A DNA stretch of 7,080 nt from RUG11551 sp045546875 (GTDB lineage: Bacteria > Planctomycetota > Planctomycetia > Pirellulales > Thermoguttaceae): NCBI GenBank assembly GCA_045546875.1, contig JAZQDP010000206.1:1-7080 (forward strand). The letters run 5' to 3'. Each line of letters opens with the position of its first letter. Within the stretch, counting starts at the first letter, position 1. Below are positions 1 through 6,148 of the stretch, in pieces. The position numbers and the translations under genes are program-made. The notes under the pieces are model-generated. The model saw nothing but the letters and a program-made list of their open reading frames with translations, had not been told where the DNA came from and searched no databases.

Positions 1-114
1 TCCGAAGTCGCCGAGGGAACCGCAAGGACCTAAGCGCCGAAGATGAACTCTGTGATTGGGACTAAGTCGTAACAAGGTAGCTGTAGGGGAACCTGCAGCT
101 GGATCACCTCCTTT
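1..114 (+). rRNA. rrs: 16S ribosomal RNA, 3' end (partial)
   Basis: This is the last ~114 bases of the small-subunit rRNA; the gene begins outside the window. It covers the 3' side of helix 44, the decoding-site strand (AAGTCGTAACAAGG, 64-77), helix 45 with its GGAA loop (88-91; a90 and a91 match the adenines dimethylated by KsgA), and the anti-Shine-Dalgarno tail ending CCTCC. Helix 45 and its flanks (AGCTGTAGG against CCTGCAGCT) differ from E. coli on both arms in a compensatory way, so the gene looks functional. The mature end is placed at about 114 by analogy with other bacteria and may be off by 1-3 bases. No spacer tRNA or 23S follows, so this is an rrn unit unlinked from 23S, as is common in Planctomycetota. 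Confidence 0.97.
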
Positions 115-185
115 CTAAGGAATTTAGAAAACTAAATTGGAAACGACTTGCTTACGGTGCAAGGAAGTTCCGCCTTATGTATATT
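115..185 (+). other. 16S 3' trailer with two small hairpins
   Basis: The stretch between the mature 16S end and the terminator has no tRNA-like fold. It contains a perfect 7-bp hairpin (121-127 with 132-138, loop AAAA) and a 5-bp hairpin (147-151 with 159-163). The first lies just past the rRNA 3' end and could take part in 3' processing or pairing with the 5' leader, which is outside the window. That role is inference. Confidence 0.5.
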
Positions 186-220
186 AAAGCCCTTGAGAAG
201 AAATTCTCAAGGGCTTTTTT
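186..220 (+). terminator. intrinsic terminator of the 16S transcript
   Basis: A perfect 14-bp stem (186-199 with 204-217) is closed by a GAAA tetraloop (200-203) and runs into six T's (215-220). This ends the 16S unit before any 23S gene and is the main sign that the rRNA genes are unlinked here. The minus-strand membrane protein gene converges on it; its T-run on that strand is only three bases followed by AT-rich sequence, so it may also work weakly in that direction. Confidence 0.93.
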
Positions 221-221
221 G

Positions 222-251
222 TTAGGCGAGCCGGGGCGCGTAAGCCCCCGG
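222..251 (+). repeat. TTAGGCGAGC hairpin repeat, copy 1
   Basis: The unit starts with TTAGGCGAGC and folds as a GC-rich hairpin (231-236 with 246-251; alternative register GGGGC 233-237 with GCCCC 244-248) around a GCGTAA-type loop, ending CCCGG. Related copies lie at 2226-2253 (degenerate), 6645-6675 and 7039-7066. The arms differ between copies while hairpin potential is kept in most. I recall similar GAGCCGG...CCGG elements between planctomycete genes, but did not search. Confidence 0.65.
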
Positions 252-256
252 AAAAC

Positions 257-270
257 GGCGGCTTGCCGCC
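257..270 (+). repeat. GGCGGC/GCCGCC short hairpin
   Basis: Perfect inverted repeat GGCGGC (257-262) and GCCGCC (265-270) around TT. A near-identical core, GCGGCTTGCCGC, recurs at 6825-6836. It lies downstream of the membrane protein stop codon and could help stop transcription from the minus strand, though no T-run follows. Confidence 0.5.
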
Positions 271-301
271 ATGGGTGATTGGGCGATATGCGCGCCTGAA
301 A

Positions 302-1918
302 TTATTTTTTGTCTGGGTCAATTGCGCCGTTGCTTAACAGGAATTCGATCATTCTTTGATTGTTCTTGTCTTTGGCGATTTGTAACGGCGTCTCCTCGTC
401 TCTGTTTTTGTAATTGACGTCAGCCCCGACGCTGACAAGCCATTGCGCCATGTCGAGATCGTCCATTGAAACCGCTAATAATAGCGCGTCGTTTGTCGTA
501 AGGGGAACCTTATGATTCCAGCCGTTTTCCTGTTCTGCTTTGAACTCTTTTAAATCTGTTCTGTAGACGTTTTCGATGGCTTGCTGCAGAGCTTCCGGCG
601 AGTTTTGTTTGAGAGCTTTCCGAAAAGTCATACAGCAATCGATTTTTTCTTTGAGAATGCCGTTTCGGAAGTATTCTTCCTTAAGCTTTTCCGATGTATC
701 TGATCTGTACTTTGATTCCAGATCTGGCAAATAGGTCATATACACCCATCGTACAAAAAACTCTTTGGAAATATCTCCATGATTGAGTTTATAAACTGCG
801 TCGTTCCAGTTTTGGATTTCCTGATATGGGGATTTATCTCTTTTGGGAGAGAAAAACGATGACCAGCTCCAATTTATCTTTTGACCTTCAGAGGGATAAG
901 CGTTTCTATAGTAAACAGTCGCGCCGAGAAGCAGAACGCAAGTTGATATCAATATGATTAGTCTTAAGTTCCGAATGGATTTGAGCTTATCAAATCCTGT
1001 TCTCAAAACAGAGGACGGCGGAACCTCCGGCGATTGGGGCGCAGGAAGGGTAAAAGTTCCCGTTTGGAGAATCTCTGAACAGCGGCGCTGCAACAGAAAA
1101 ATATAAACGAAAATGAGCGCCACAGCGCAGGCTTCGATAAATCGAAAGGGTAGGAAGAATCTATAAACTTTTGTAGGCAAATAACTATAGAAAAGTATTT
1201 CAGCAACGCTAAATACCAGCGTAATCACTAATAAAACAATTGCTATATGGCAATATTTATTCTTTGGGAGTATAATTGCTCCGATTTTATCCAAGAGACG
1301 ATAAAACGCGATACTACTCGAAAATGAGATCGCTACAGCAACTGCAAATAGAATTCTTCGAAAGGGGGTGTTAAAGAAATAAATGGCAAAGCCCGTAACG
1401 CAAAAAGCGATTGCAAATAGAAGCCATGACGCGTTGAGAAGGCGCCGAGCGTTCGGGCAAACGCTATCAGGCGTTTTGTACAGCCGCGTCATCGATTTAT
1501 AAATCGGAACGCATAAACACAGTGCATAGTACGCTGAAACCGCGAGATAAACAGCAACTACAATTAATTTGCACCACTGTAACAACACTTCTGGCGGCGC
1601 CTGTAATAGAGCGCTAAAATTCGGCGGTAACTGTTCCTGCAGCCCAACGCCAGTGATTTGTAAAAGATTCGGTGAAAAAACCGCCAAAAATGCGAATACA
1701 ACAACTGCCGCCAATTTCGGAAAACATAATATGATTAAATAACATATTACAGGAAGGCAAATATTGACCAGAATTGACAAAAGCATGGTTTGCCAATAGT
1801 ATTTTACGCCATGGCATACGTTCTCAATAGAATTGAAATCCAGCGGTTGAGTCGGTTCGCTGGCGTCAAAATTATTGGAATTTTGAATATTTTCGTAACT
1901 GTTTTCGCTGTCGTTCAT
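302..1918 (-). CDS. polytopic membrane protein with C-terminal ankyrin repeats
   Basis: The 538-residue product has a polar N-terminus, then about eight hydrophobic segments near residues 43-65, 68-88, 117-139, 164-182, 188-206, 224-246, 260-277 and 318-337. A soluble region of about 200 residues follows. Its end carries two ankyrin-type repeats: 476-506 (ends VGADVNYKN) and 507-535 (ETPLQIAKDKNNQRMIEFLLSNGA). Residues 365-470 are charged and helical-looking with no recognised domain. Ankyrin repeats bind proteins, so an inner-membrane scaffold or sensor is possible, but I do not recognise the family and assign no function. The ATG at 1918 gives the full N-terminus before the first membrane segment; no Shine-Dalgarno precedes it. 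A -10-like TATAAT lies 35 bases upstream, so the gene is probably a single transcription unit, converging on the 16S terminator. Confidence 0.88.
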   Translation of the reverse strand: MNDSENSYENIQNSNNFDASEPTQPLDFNSIENVCHGVKYYWQTMLLSILVNICLPVICYLIILCFPKLAAVVVFAFLAVFSPNLLQITGVGLQEQLPPNFSALLQAPPEVLLQWCKLIVVAVYLAVSAYYALCLCVPIYKSMTRLYKTPDSVCPNARRLLNASWLLFAIAFCVTGFAIYFFNTPFRRILFAVAVAISFSSSIAFYRLLDKIGAIILPKNKYCHIAIVLLVITLVFSVAEILFYSYLPTKVYRFFLPFRFIEACAVALIFVYIFLLQRRCSEILQTGTFTLPAPQSPEVPPSSVLRTGFDKLKSIRNLRLIILISTCVLLLGATVYYRNAYPSEGQKINWSWSSFFSPKRDKSPYQEIQNWNDAVYKLNHGDISKEFFVRWVYMTYLPDLESKYRSDTSEKLKEEYFRNGILKEKIDCCMTFRKALKQNSPEALQQAIENVYRTDLKEFKAEQENGWNHKVPLTTNDALLLAVSMDDLDMAQWLVSVGADVNYKNRDEETPLQIAKDKNNQRMIEFLLSNGAIDPDKK

Positions 1919-1952
1919 TAGGCTTTTTGTATTTATATAAAACGTTTACTCT

Positions 1953-1958
1953 ATTATA
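1953..1958 (-). promoter_or_regulatory. -10 element for the membrane protein gene
   Basis: The minus strand reads TTATAATAGAG here, containing a perfect TATAAT 35 bases upstream of the ATG at 1918. The same 11-mer occurs upstream of the DUF167 gene (about 6499-6510, minus strand). No good TTGACA-like -35 lies 16-18 bases upstream, so the assignment rests on the -10 and on its recurrence. Confidence 0.45.
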
Positions 1959-2067
1959 ATCTGGAATAATTTATCCCTCATTGCTAAGGCAATAATTATT
2001 ATACTGTTAAGACAAACGCCGTCCAGTAGGGCGCTTTTGAACAGTTTTTTTCTTTTTTCCTCGCCCC

Positions 2068-2096
2068 TTGACTTTCCCGTTTCGTTAGGGTATATT
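2068..2096 (+). promoter_or_regulatory. near-consensus sigma-70 type promoter
   Basis: TTGACT (2068-2073), a 17-base spacer and TATATT (2091-2096) make the best housekeeping-type promoter in the window. T-tracts at 2044-2058 lie just upstream of the -35 and could bend the DNA or act like an UP element. The expected start is about 2102-2104, only 3-5 bases before an ATG at 2107, so any protein made from that ATG would be leaderless or nearly so. A possible terminator near 2285-2307 would give an RNA of about 200 bases. Confidence 0.65.
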
Positions 2097-2106
2097 TCGA
2101 ATTACT

Positions 2107-2229
2107 ATGGCAAACGAATCGAAAAAACACACGAAAAAAAACAAGCGTCTCCGCAGTCGACACCAGCATTTTCGGCGCGACTCCGCCTCAGAACATCGAA
2201 ATGGAACGGAACCTTTTGGGAGGGTTTAG
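2107..2229 (+). CDS. possible small basic protein, 40 residues, leaderless
   Basis: ATG at 2107 opens a 40-codon frame ending TAG at 2227. The product is very basic: about 16 Lys/Arg plus 5 His, with a lysine cluster at residues 6-13 (KKHTKKNK) and an arginine-rich centre (RLRSRH, FRR). I do not recognise it; such composition would suit a nucleic-acid-binding peptide, but it can arise by chance. Support comes from the promoter just upstream, whose predicted start almost coincides with the ATG. Against it: no homology known to me, no Shine-Dalgarno, and the stop codon lies inside a degenerate intergenic repeat (2226-2253), so the frame may be truncated or fortuitous. A noncoding RNA from the same promoter is a real alternative. 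Confidence 0.35.
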   Translation: MANESKKHTKKNKRLRSRHQHFRRDSASEHRNGTEPFGRV

Positions 2230-2253
2230 GCGAGCGCCTGAACTACATCCCGG
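2226..2253 (+). repeat. TTAGGCGAGC hairpin repeat, degenerate copy
   Basis: It begins with the same 10-mer TTAGGCGAGC as the copies at 222 and 6645 and ends with CCCGG at nearly the same distance (28 bases here, 30 and 31 there). The central hairpin is lost; a small AGGCG/CGCCT fold (2228-2239) replaces it. Its first bases supply the TAG stop of the 40-codon frame. Confidence 0.4.
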
Positions 2254-2284
2254 AGAATCCTCAAAAATATTTCTGAGAAATTCC

Positions 2285-2307
2285 AGCGCTAATCTGAAGC
2301 GTTTTTT
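2285..2307 (+). terminator. possible terminator of the 2103-2307 transcript
   Basis: A 6-bp stem with one G-U pair (AGCGCT 2285-2290 with AGCGTT 2298-2303) and a 7-base loop leads into six T's (2302-2307). It is short, but its position about 200 bases after the promoter at 2068-2096 makes a small transcription unit plausible. Confidence 0.35.
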
Positions 2308-2557
2308 CTAATAAATCTATCAATTTTTAGATACGGTAATACCGTCTGTAACGAATATTCACTCTAATTAAGCCAAGAAAAACTGTTGTATAGGTGGGGT
2401 TGTAACGATTATAACGGCGCTGCGCCCGGATTATTCTGAAAAATCGTTAAAATAATCATTGTAATTCTAAAGTTTTTATTTATAATAATCATTAAGGACA
2501 TAGACCTCTCTAAAAGAATTATAACACGTTCTTTGATTTTGAGAGGCGGACGGCTCG
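2308..2557. other. AT-rich noncoding stretch with direct repeats
   Basis: I find no plausible gene on either strand here. Two pairs of short direct repeats stand out: TGTAACGA at 2347-2354 and 2401-2408 (54 bases apart) and AATAATCATT at 2451-2460 and 2484-2493 (33 bases apart). Both spacings are close to whole numbers of helical turns, so they could be protein-binding sites, but in AT-rich DNA the second pair may be chance. A GC-rich hairpin (2416-2426) lies between. Confidence 0.3.
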
Positions 2558-2577
2558 GAAATTTCGAGAAATATTTC
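2558..2577. promoter_or_regulatory. two adjacent perfect palindromes, possible operator
   Basis: GAAATTTC (2558-2565) and GAAATATTTC (2568-2577) are both perfect dyads and their centres are 11 bp apart, about one helical turn, so two dimers could bind the same face. They sit about 80-100 bases upstream of the possible promoter at 2658-2685 for the envelope protein operon. A binding protein is not identified; the MerR-like product of 4704-6107 is one candidate by neighbourhood only. Confidence 0.35.
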
Positions 2578-2592
2578 GGACTGTAATTGGTA

Positions 2593-2646
2593 TGATCGGT
2601 TTAACCGGCTATCCAGAAAGTTCGGAACTTCCGGAAAAACCGATTA
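2593..2646 (+). other. large stem-loop upstream of the envelope operon
   Basis: Ten base pairs (2593-2602 with 2637-2646, one G-U) enclose a symmetric AA/AA internal loop, then CCGG/CCGG (2605-2608 with 2631-2634), a 9-base bulge and a 5-bp tip (2618-2622 with 2626-2630, loop CGG). No T-run follows, so it is not a standard terminator. As DNA it also carries TTCGGAA/TTCCGGAA palindromes. It lies just upstream of the proposed -35 and so may act as a DNA site, or as RNA if transcription starts further upstream. Confidence 0.4.
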
Positions 2647-2657
2647 CTTTGAAACAG

Positions 2658-2685
2658 TTGTTAAAACCCTGATAGCTGATATAAG
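2658..2685 (+). promoter_or_regulatory. possible promoter of the envelope protein operon
   Basis: TTGTTA (2658-2663), a 16-base spacer and TATAAG (2680-2685) match a housekeeping promoter moderately. It would give a 5' leader of about 190 bases before the ATG at 2882. No better candidate was seen between the possible terminator at 2307 and the gene. Confidence 0.35.
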
Positions 2686-2869
2686 CGCGTTGACCGGCGC
2701 GCCTGGCATTTCAGGAATAACTGCAATAACCGTTCAAAGGCATTTTTCCGTAATAAGCGTTTTTTCCGGAGCGTCATATTCCTAACACAAACCTTTAGCT
2801 TTTTCGCAGACGTCACTAACAGATTTCTTTTGGTTAGAAGTCGCATAAAGCAGAAATTCCAACACACCC

Positions 2870-2875
2870 GGAGGT
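2870..2875 (+). promoter_or_regulatory. strong Shine-Dalgarno of the envelope protein gene
   Basis: GGAGGT ends seven or fewer bases before the ATG at 2882 and pairs with the CCTCC tail of the 16S rRNA at the start of this window. It fixes the start codon. The other genes here lack such a site, which suggests this one is translated at a high rate. Confidence 0.85.
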
Positions 2876-2881
2876 ACAACA

Positions 2882-4693
2882 ATGAACACGTTTGGATTTT
2901 TGAAATTCAGAACAGCGCCCATTTGGGCGACTATCTTGGCGAGCAGCGCCATCTTTGCTGGCGGCGTTGCGTATCAATGGGGCGGCTCTTGCGCGACTTG
3001 CGCTGACCAGCCGGCTTGCTCCATTCAACCGGTATGCTGCCCAACTCAGTATGCGCCCAAGCAGGTTACGGCATACAAAACCGTCTACGATACCATTTAC
3101 GAACAGCGTCAGGAAACGACAATGGTTCCAACATGGGAGACGGTAATGCGCACCCGCAAGTGCACCGTTAGTAAACCTGTAACGGAAACCGCAGTTCGTG
3201 AAGAGAAGTACACCGTTCGCGTTCCGTACACTGTACAAACGTTCAAGACGGAAAAGGTGCAGCAGGTTCGTTACGTCGAAGAGAGTTCCGTCCGTGAAGA
3301 GGTGCAGACGGTTTGCCGTCCTGTTACCAAAACGGGTCAACGAGAACGCGTTTACACGGTTCAGCGTCCTGTAACAAAAACCGTTATGGTTACCCAGACG
3401 AAAACGGTTCCAGTTCAAGAGACTACTATGGTTACCACTTGTGAAGACCATGGTTATTATATCGAACAGACGGAATTCAAAGAACGCAAGCCTCTTTTCC
3501 CCAACACACTGACATGGTTGCCGGGAAGAGAGATTACCGACTGCGCCACGGGCGAATCCGCCTATAAGCCGGGAGGTCTGCACTGGGTTCCCCGAGACGT
3601 CAACAAGAAGGGAACGTACGAAGTCAAAAAGGTTTGGGTTCCCAATAAGGTTACCGTTCAGAAACCCGTTACCCGAACTGTTATGAAGCAGGTCTGCGAA
3701 CAGGTTCCCAAAACGGAAGTTGTTATGGTCCCTGAAACCGTTCGCGAAATGGTTCCGTACACCTATAGCGAAATGGTTCAAGAACAGGTTGTCCGCAAAA
3801 TCCCGCAAAAGGTTCTCAAGCCGATTGTGGAAACCATCGAAAAGCAAGTTCCGGTTTGCGAAACTCGATATCGAGAAGAGGTCAGAACTCGCCAGATTCC
3901 GTACACCGTTTGCAGAAACATCCAGGAAGAAAAGGTCGAACAGTACCCGGTTCGAGTTTGCAAATACGTCCCGGTAACGAAGACGGTTTGCGTTCCTCGC
4001 GTTGTTGCCCGAACTGTCCCCTGCACCAGCCTTGAATACGTACCGGTAACGTCGTGCTGCTCCGTTGGCGCTCCGGTTCCAGCGTCCTGCGATTCCAATC
4101 TGGCGCCCTACTCTCCCAGCCCGGCGCCGGGAACTTCCCAGGAATCCATTCCGCCGGCTCAGTACAACCCGCCAGCCGCTCCGACTCCGGAAACAACTTC
4201 AAATGACGTTGCCAATTCCGACAAGTCGATTTTGGTTAAAGATAACGAAGTTAAGCCTGCAACGTATACGGATCAATCCTCAAATCAGACGAATAACGAT
4301 GCTTTGACAAATTCAAACGATATTTCAAACGCCAAGTTTGAACAGGTTTATCCAACGGACGATACGCTGTCAAACAACGGCGCTGCAAACGACGCTGCTA
4401 ACAATAATACGACCTATAGCGCAGAACCAGCTCCGGCGGCTTCTCAGCCAGAGGAACCGGCGGCTCCTGCCTCCACGCCGACAGATACGAACGTCAATCA
4501 ACCGGATCAGCCTCGTGAAATCACCGCGCCGACAGAGAGTCAGCCGATGGATTTTGCTCAAAATGAAAACGCGAATTCCGGAATGATTAACGTTGACGCT
4601 AACGCCAGCATTCCTACCGATTTGAGCGCGGACGACATTCCGACTCTTCCGGCAGGCGTGCAGACGATTCCTGCGTCAGAACCGGAATATTGA
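2882..4693 (+). CDS. YTV-repeat, cysteine-rich secreted cell-envelope protein
   Basis: The 603-residue product has an N-terminal export signal: K8 and R10, then a hydrophobic run 13-30 with a plausible cleavage site after GVA-30. A cysteine cluster follows (C37, C40, C46, C52, C53). Residues 60-185 and 250-390 are Val/Thr/Arg/Lys-rich beta-like repeats with YTV at 110, 116, 158 and 341 and PVT(K/E/R)T-type motifs at 99, 147, 163, 262, 364 and 388. Between them, 186-248 is a distinct Trp/Gly-containing segment with C187 and C221. In all there are 18 cysteines, none after 403; residues 404-603 are an acidic, Pro/Ala/Asn/Ser/Thr/Gln-rich low-complexity tail. YTV-type cysteine-rich proteins are known from planctomycete cell walls, where disulphide cross-linking is proposed; the same structural role is inferred here. 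The start is fixed by a strong Shine-Dalgarno. It is first in a probable operon with the gene at 4704. Confidence 0.88.
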   Translation: MNTFGFLKFRTAPIWATILASSAIFAGGVAYQWGGSCATCADQPACSIQPVCCPTQYAPKQVTAYKTVYDTIYEQRQETTMVPTWETVMRTRKCTVSKPVTETAVREEKYTVRVPYTVQTFKTEKVQQVRYVEESSVREEVQTVCRPVTKTGQRERVYTVQRPVTKTVMVTQTKTVPVQETTMVTTCEDHGYYIEQTEFKERKPLFPNTLTWLPGREITDCATGESAYKPGGLHWVPRDVNKKGTYEVKKVWVPNKVTVQKPVTRTVMKQVCEQVPKTEVVMVPETVREMVPYTYSEMVQEQVVRKIPQKVLKPIVETIEKQVPVCETRYREEVRTRQIPYTVCRNIQEEKVEQYPVRVCKYVPVTKTVCVPRVVARTVPCTSLEYVPVTSCCSVGAPVPASCDSNLAPYSPSPAPGTSQESIPPAQYNPPAAPTPETTSNDVANSDKSILVKDNEVKPATYTDQSSNQTNNDALTNSNDISNAKFEQVYPTDDTLSNNGAANDAANNNTTYSAEPAPAASQPEEPAAPASTPTDTNVNQPDQPREITAPTESQPMDFAQNENANSGMINVDANASIPTDLSADDIPTLPAGVQTIPASEPEY

Positions 4694-4703
4694 GAATGAT
4701 TAA

Positions 4704-6107
4704 ATGGAAAACGATGCTCCTGAACGTTCTGGAGAACTGGAAAACAAACGAATTGCCTTTGTCGGTCGTTTGTCGGGGATGTCGCGTCGCGACGTTTCGG
4801 ATCTGGTTCGAAAATACGGGGCGAAAGTTTCAAGAAAACTTGACGCTCGCCTCAACCTGATTGTTTTGGGAGACGATATTTCCACGCTTCTGGAATCGGA
4901 TAACTGGCTTTCGCCTGACATGGCAGACGCTGTAAGTCAGGGAAACCTGGAAGTTATATCCGAAACAGAATTATGGCAGCGTTTAGACGAAATTGACGCT
5001 ACGAGAAACAATGGCTTGCAATCTTCAACCGAAGCTCAGACCGATGCGCCGGTTCCTCTTACGAGATTGTTTACGCCGTCCATGTTAGCCTCCATGTTAG
5101 ACGTACCTGTTGCGATTATTCGTCAGTGGAGCCGCATGGGACTTATCCATCCGGTCAGGCAGGTTAAAAAACTCCCTTACTATGACCTTCGGGAAGTAGC
5201 GGGGGCGCGTTCATTGGCCCAGTTGTTGGAAAAGGGAGTTTCACCTGCCCTTATTAAAACAAAAATCGAACAGCTCGGAAAATATCTTCCGTCAGCAATT
5301 CGCTCTTTAGACCAGTTGTCGATTCTGGTTTCTGGAAAAAAGGCTCTCTTTCGCCTTGGAACGGATCTGATCGACTCGCATGGGCAATTCCATTTTGATA
5401 TGAATGGTCCCGTCGAGTGCGAACTTCGAAATTTGGATTCAGGAAATTCGCAGGAGGTCAATGATTCCGACTCCGGCTCTGCGATTGGTTTCCCGTGGGA
5501 ACTGGTTGACCAAGCTGAGGTTCAGTCTCCCAGCGAGCCAGAGGAAGAAATAACCGATTTTGCCACAGTTTTAAATGAGGCGTTGAAGGACAATTCCGCC
5601 TCGGCGCCGATTTCCCAGCAGACGCTTCGAGAGGATATCGCGTCCTTACAGCAAACCGGGGATTGGGAAAACGCGTTGGCGGCGTCGCGCCTGCTGATGT
5701 TGGCGTACCGCTCTGAATCGCCGCAGCAGCAATCGGAAGACAATGTAATTTTATCGGATATTTTATTTCATTTAGGACGGCTCGACGCGGCAGAGGAACG
5801 GCTGTTAGTGGCGTTGGAGTTCGATCCTGACAATCTGGAAGCCCGGCTCAATTTAGGCTGTATTCTCAAACAGCAGGGAAAAGACGCTGCTGCGCTGTCT
5901 GCGTTTAGAGGGTGTTTGGAACAGTTTCCGGACTATGCCGACGCGCATTATCATCTGGCAACGCTTCTGGACGACCTCAATCGCGAAGAAGAAGCCTTGC
6001 TGCACTGGCAGAGTTTTTGGGATTTAACCCCCTCCGGTCCGTGGAAAACCGTTGCGGCTGAACGGCTCGGATTAGAACCGCCGTTAGAGGACAAAGATCT
6101 GGAATAG
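4704..6107 (+). CDS. BRCT - MerR-type HTH - TPR protein
   Basis: The 467-residue soluble product has three parts. Residues 15-96 look like a BRCT domain (KRIAFVGRLSG start, RKYGAKV, then TELWQRL with the typical Trp). Residues 121-195 resemble a MerR-family winged helix: LFTPSMLASMLDVPVAIIRQW, GLIHP, then YYDLREVAGA and LLEKGVSPALIKTKI. Residues 347-444 form about three TPR repeats (FHLGRLDAAEERLLVAL, LGCILKQQGKDAAALSAF, HLATLLDDLNREEEALLHW). Between them, 200-300 is an acidic linker. There is no MerR effector domain, so the TPRs probably supply protein contacts and BRCT may bind a phosphoprotein or DNA; function is not known. The start is 10 bases after the preceding stop with no terminator between, so cotranscription is likely. 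Only a weak GAGA precedes the ATG. A transcription factor or nucleoid-linked scaffold is inferred. Confidence 0.87.
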   Translation: MENDAPERSGELENKRIAFVGRLSGMSRRDVSDLVRKYGAKVSRKLDARLNLIVLGDDISTLLESDNWLSPDMADAVSQGNLEVISETELWQRLDEIDATRNNGLQSSTEAQTDAPVPLTRLFTPSMLASMLDVPVAIIRQWSRMGLIHPVRQVKKLPYYDLREVAGARSLAQLLEKGVSPALIKTKIEQLGKYLPSAIRSLDQLSILVSGKKALFRLGTDLIDSHGQFHFDMNGPVECELRNLDSGNSQEVNDSDSGSAIGFPWELVDQAEVQSPSEPEEEITDFATVLNEALKDNSASAPISQQTLREDIASLQQTGDWENALAASRLLMLAYRSESPQQQSEDNVILSDILFHLGRLDAAEERLLVALEFDPDNLEARLNLGCILKQQGKDAAALSAFRGCLEQFPDYADAHYHLATLLDDLNREEEALLHWQSFWDLTPSGPWKTVAAERLGLEPPLEDKDLE

Positions 6108-6108
6108 C

Positions 6109-6141
6109 AGGCGCCGCGGTAATCGGAAACGCCTTGGTTTT
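6109..6141 (+). terminator. weak candidate terminator after the operon
   Basis: AGGCG (6109-6113) pairs with CGCCT (6130-6134), with CCG/CGG stacked inside (6114-6116 with 6124-6126), followed by TGGTTTTAT. The T-run is interrupted and the loop is imperfect. It lies in the 41-base gap between two convergent genes, where a terminator is expected. Confidence 0.3.
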
Positions 6142-6148
6142 ATCGGGT

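Noticed and set aside
115..185. Spacer tRNA after 16S
   Set aside because: No acceptor stem, anticodon loop or T-loop motif is present, and the stretch is too short before the terminator.
2037..2276. 79-codon plus-strand frame starting at TTG
   Set aside because: It begins upstream of, and runs through, the near-consensus promoter at 2068-2096, has no Shine-Dalgarno and ends in repeat sequence.
2616..2637. Heat-shock-element-like GAA/TTC array
   Set aside because: That element belongs to eukaryotic heat-shock factors; in bacteria the pattern is better described as palindromes in a stem-loop.
2593..2646. Riboswitch
   Set aside because: No known aptamer signature is recognisable, and the stem-loop lies upstream of the likely promoter.
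2661..2882. 73-codon minus-strand frame in the leader of the envelope gene
   Set aside because: It overlaps the leader and Shine-Dalgarno, has no promoter or ribosome site of its own and no recognisable features.
2834..3847. Long open frame (337 codons) antisense to the envelope protein gene
   Set aside because: It mirrors the repetitive Val/Thr/Arg codons of the plus-strand gene, covers its start and Shine-Dalgarno, and gives an Asn/Phe/Arg-rich sequence with no family features.
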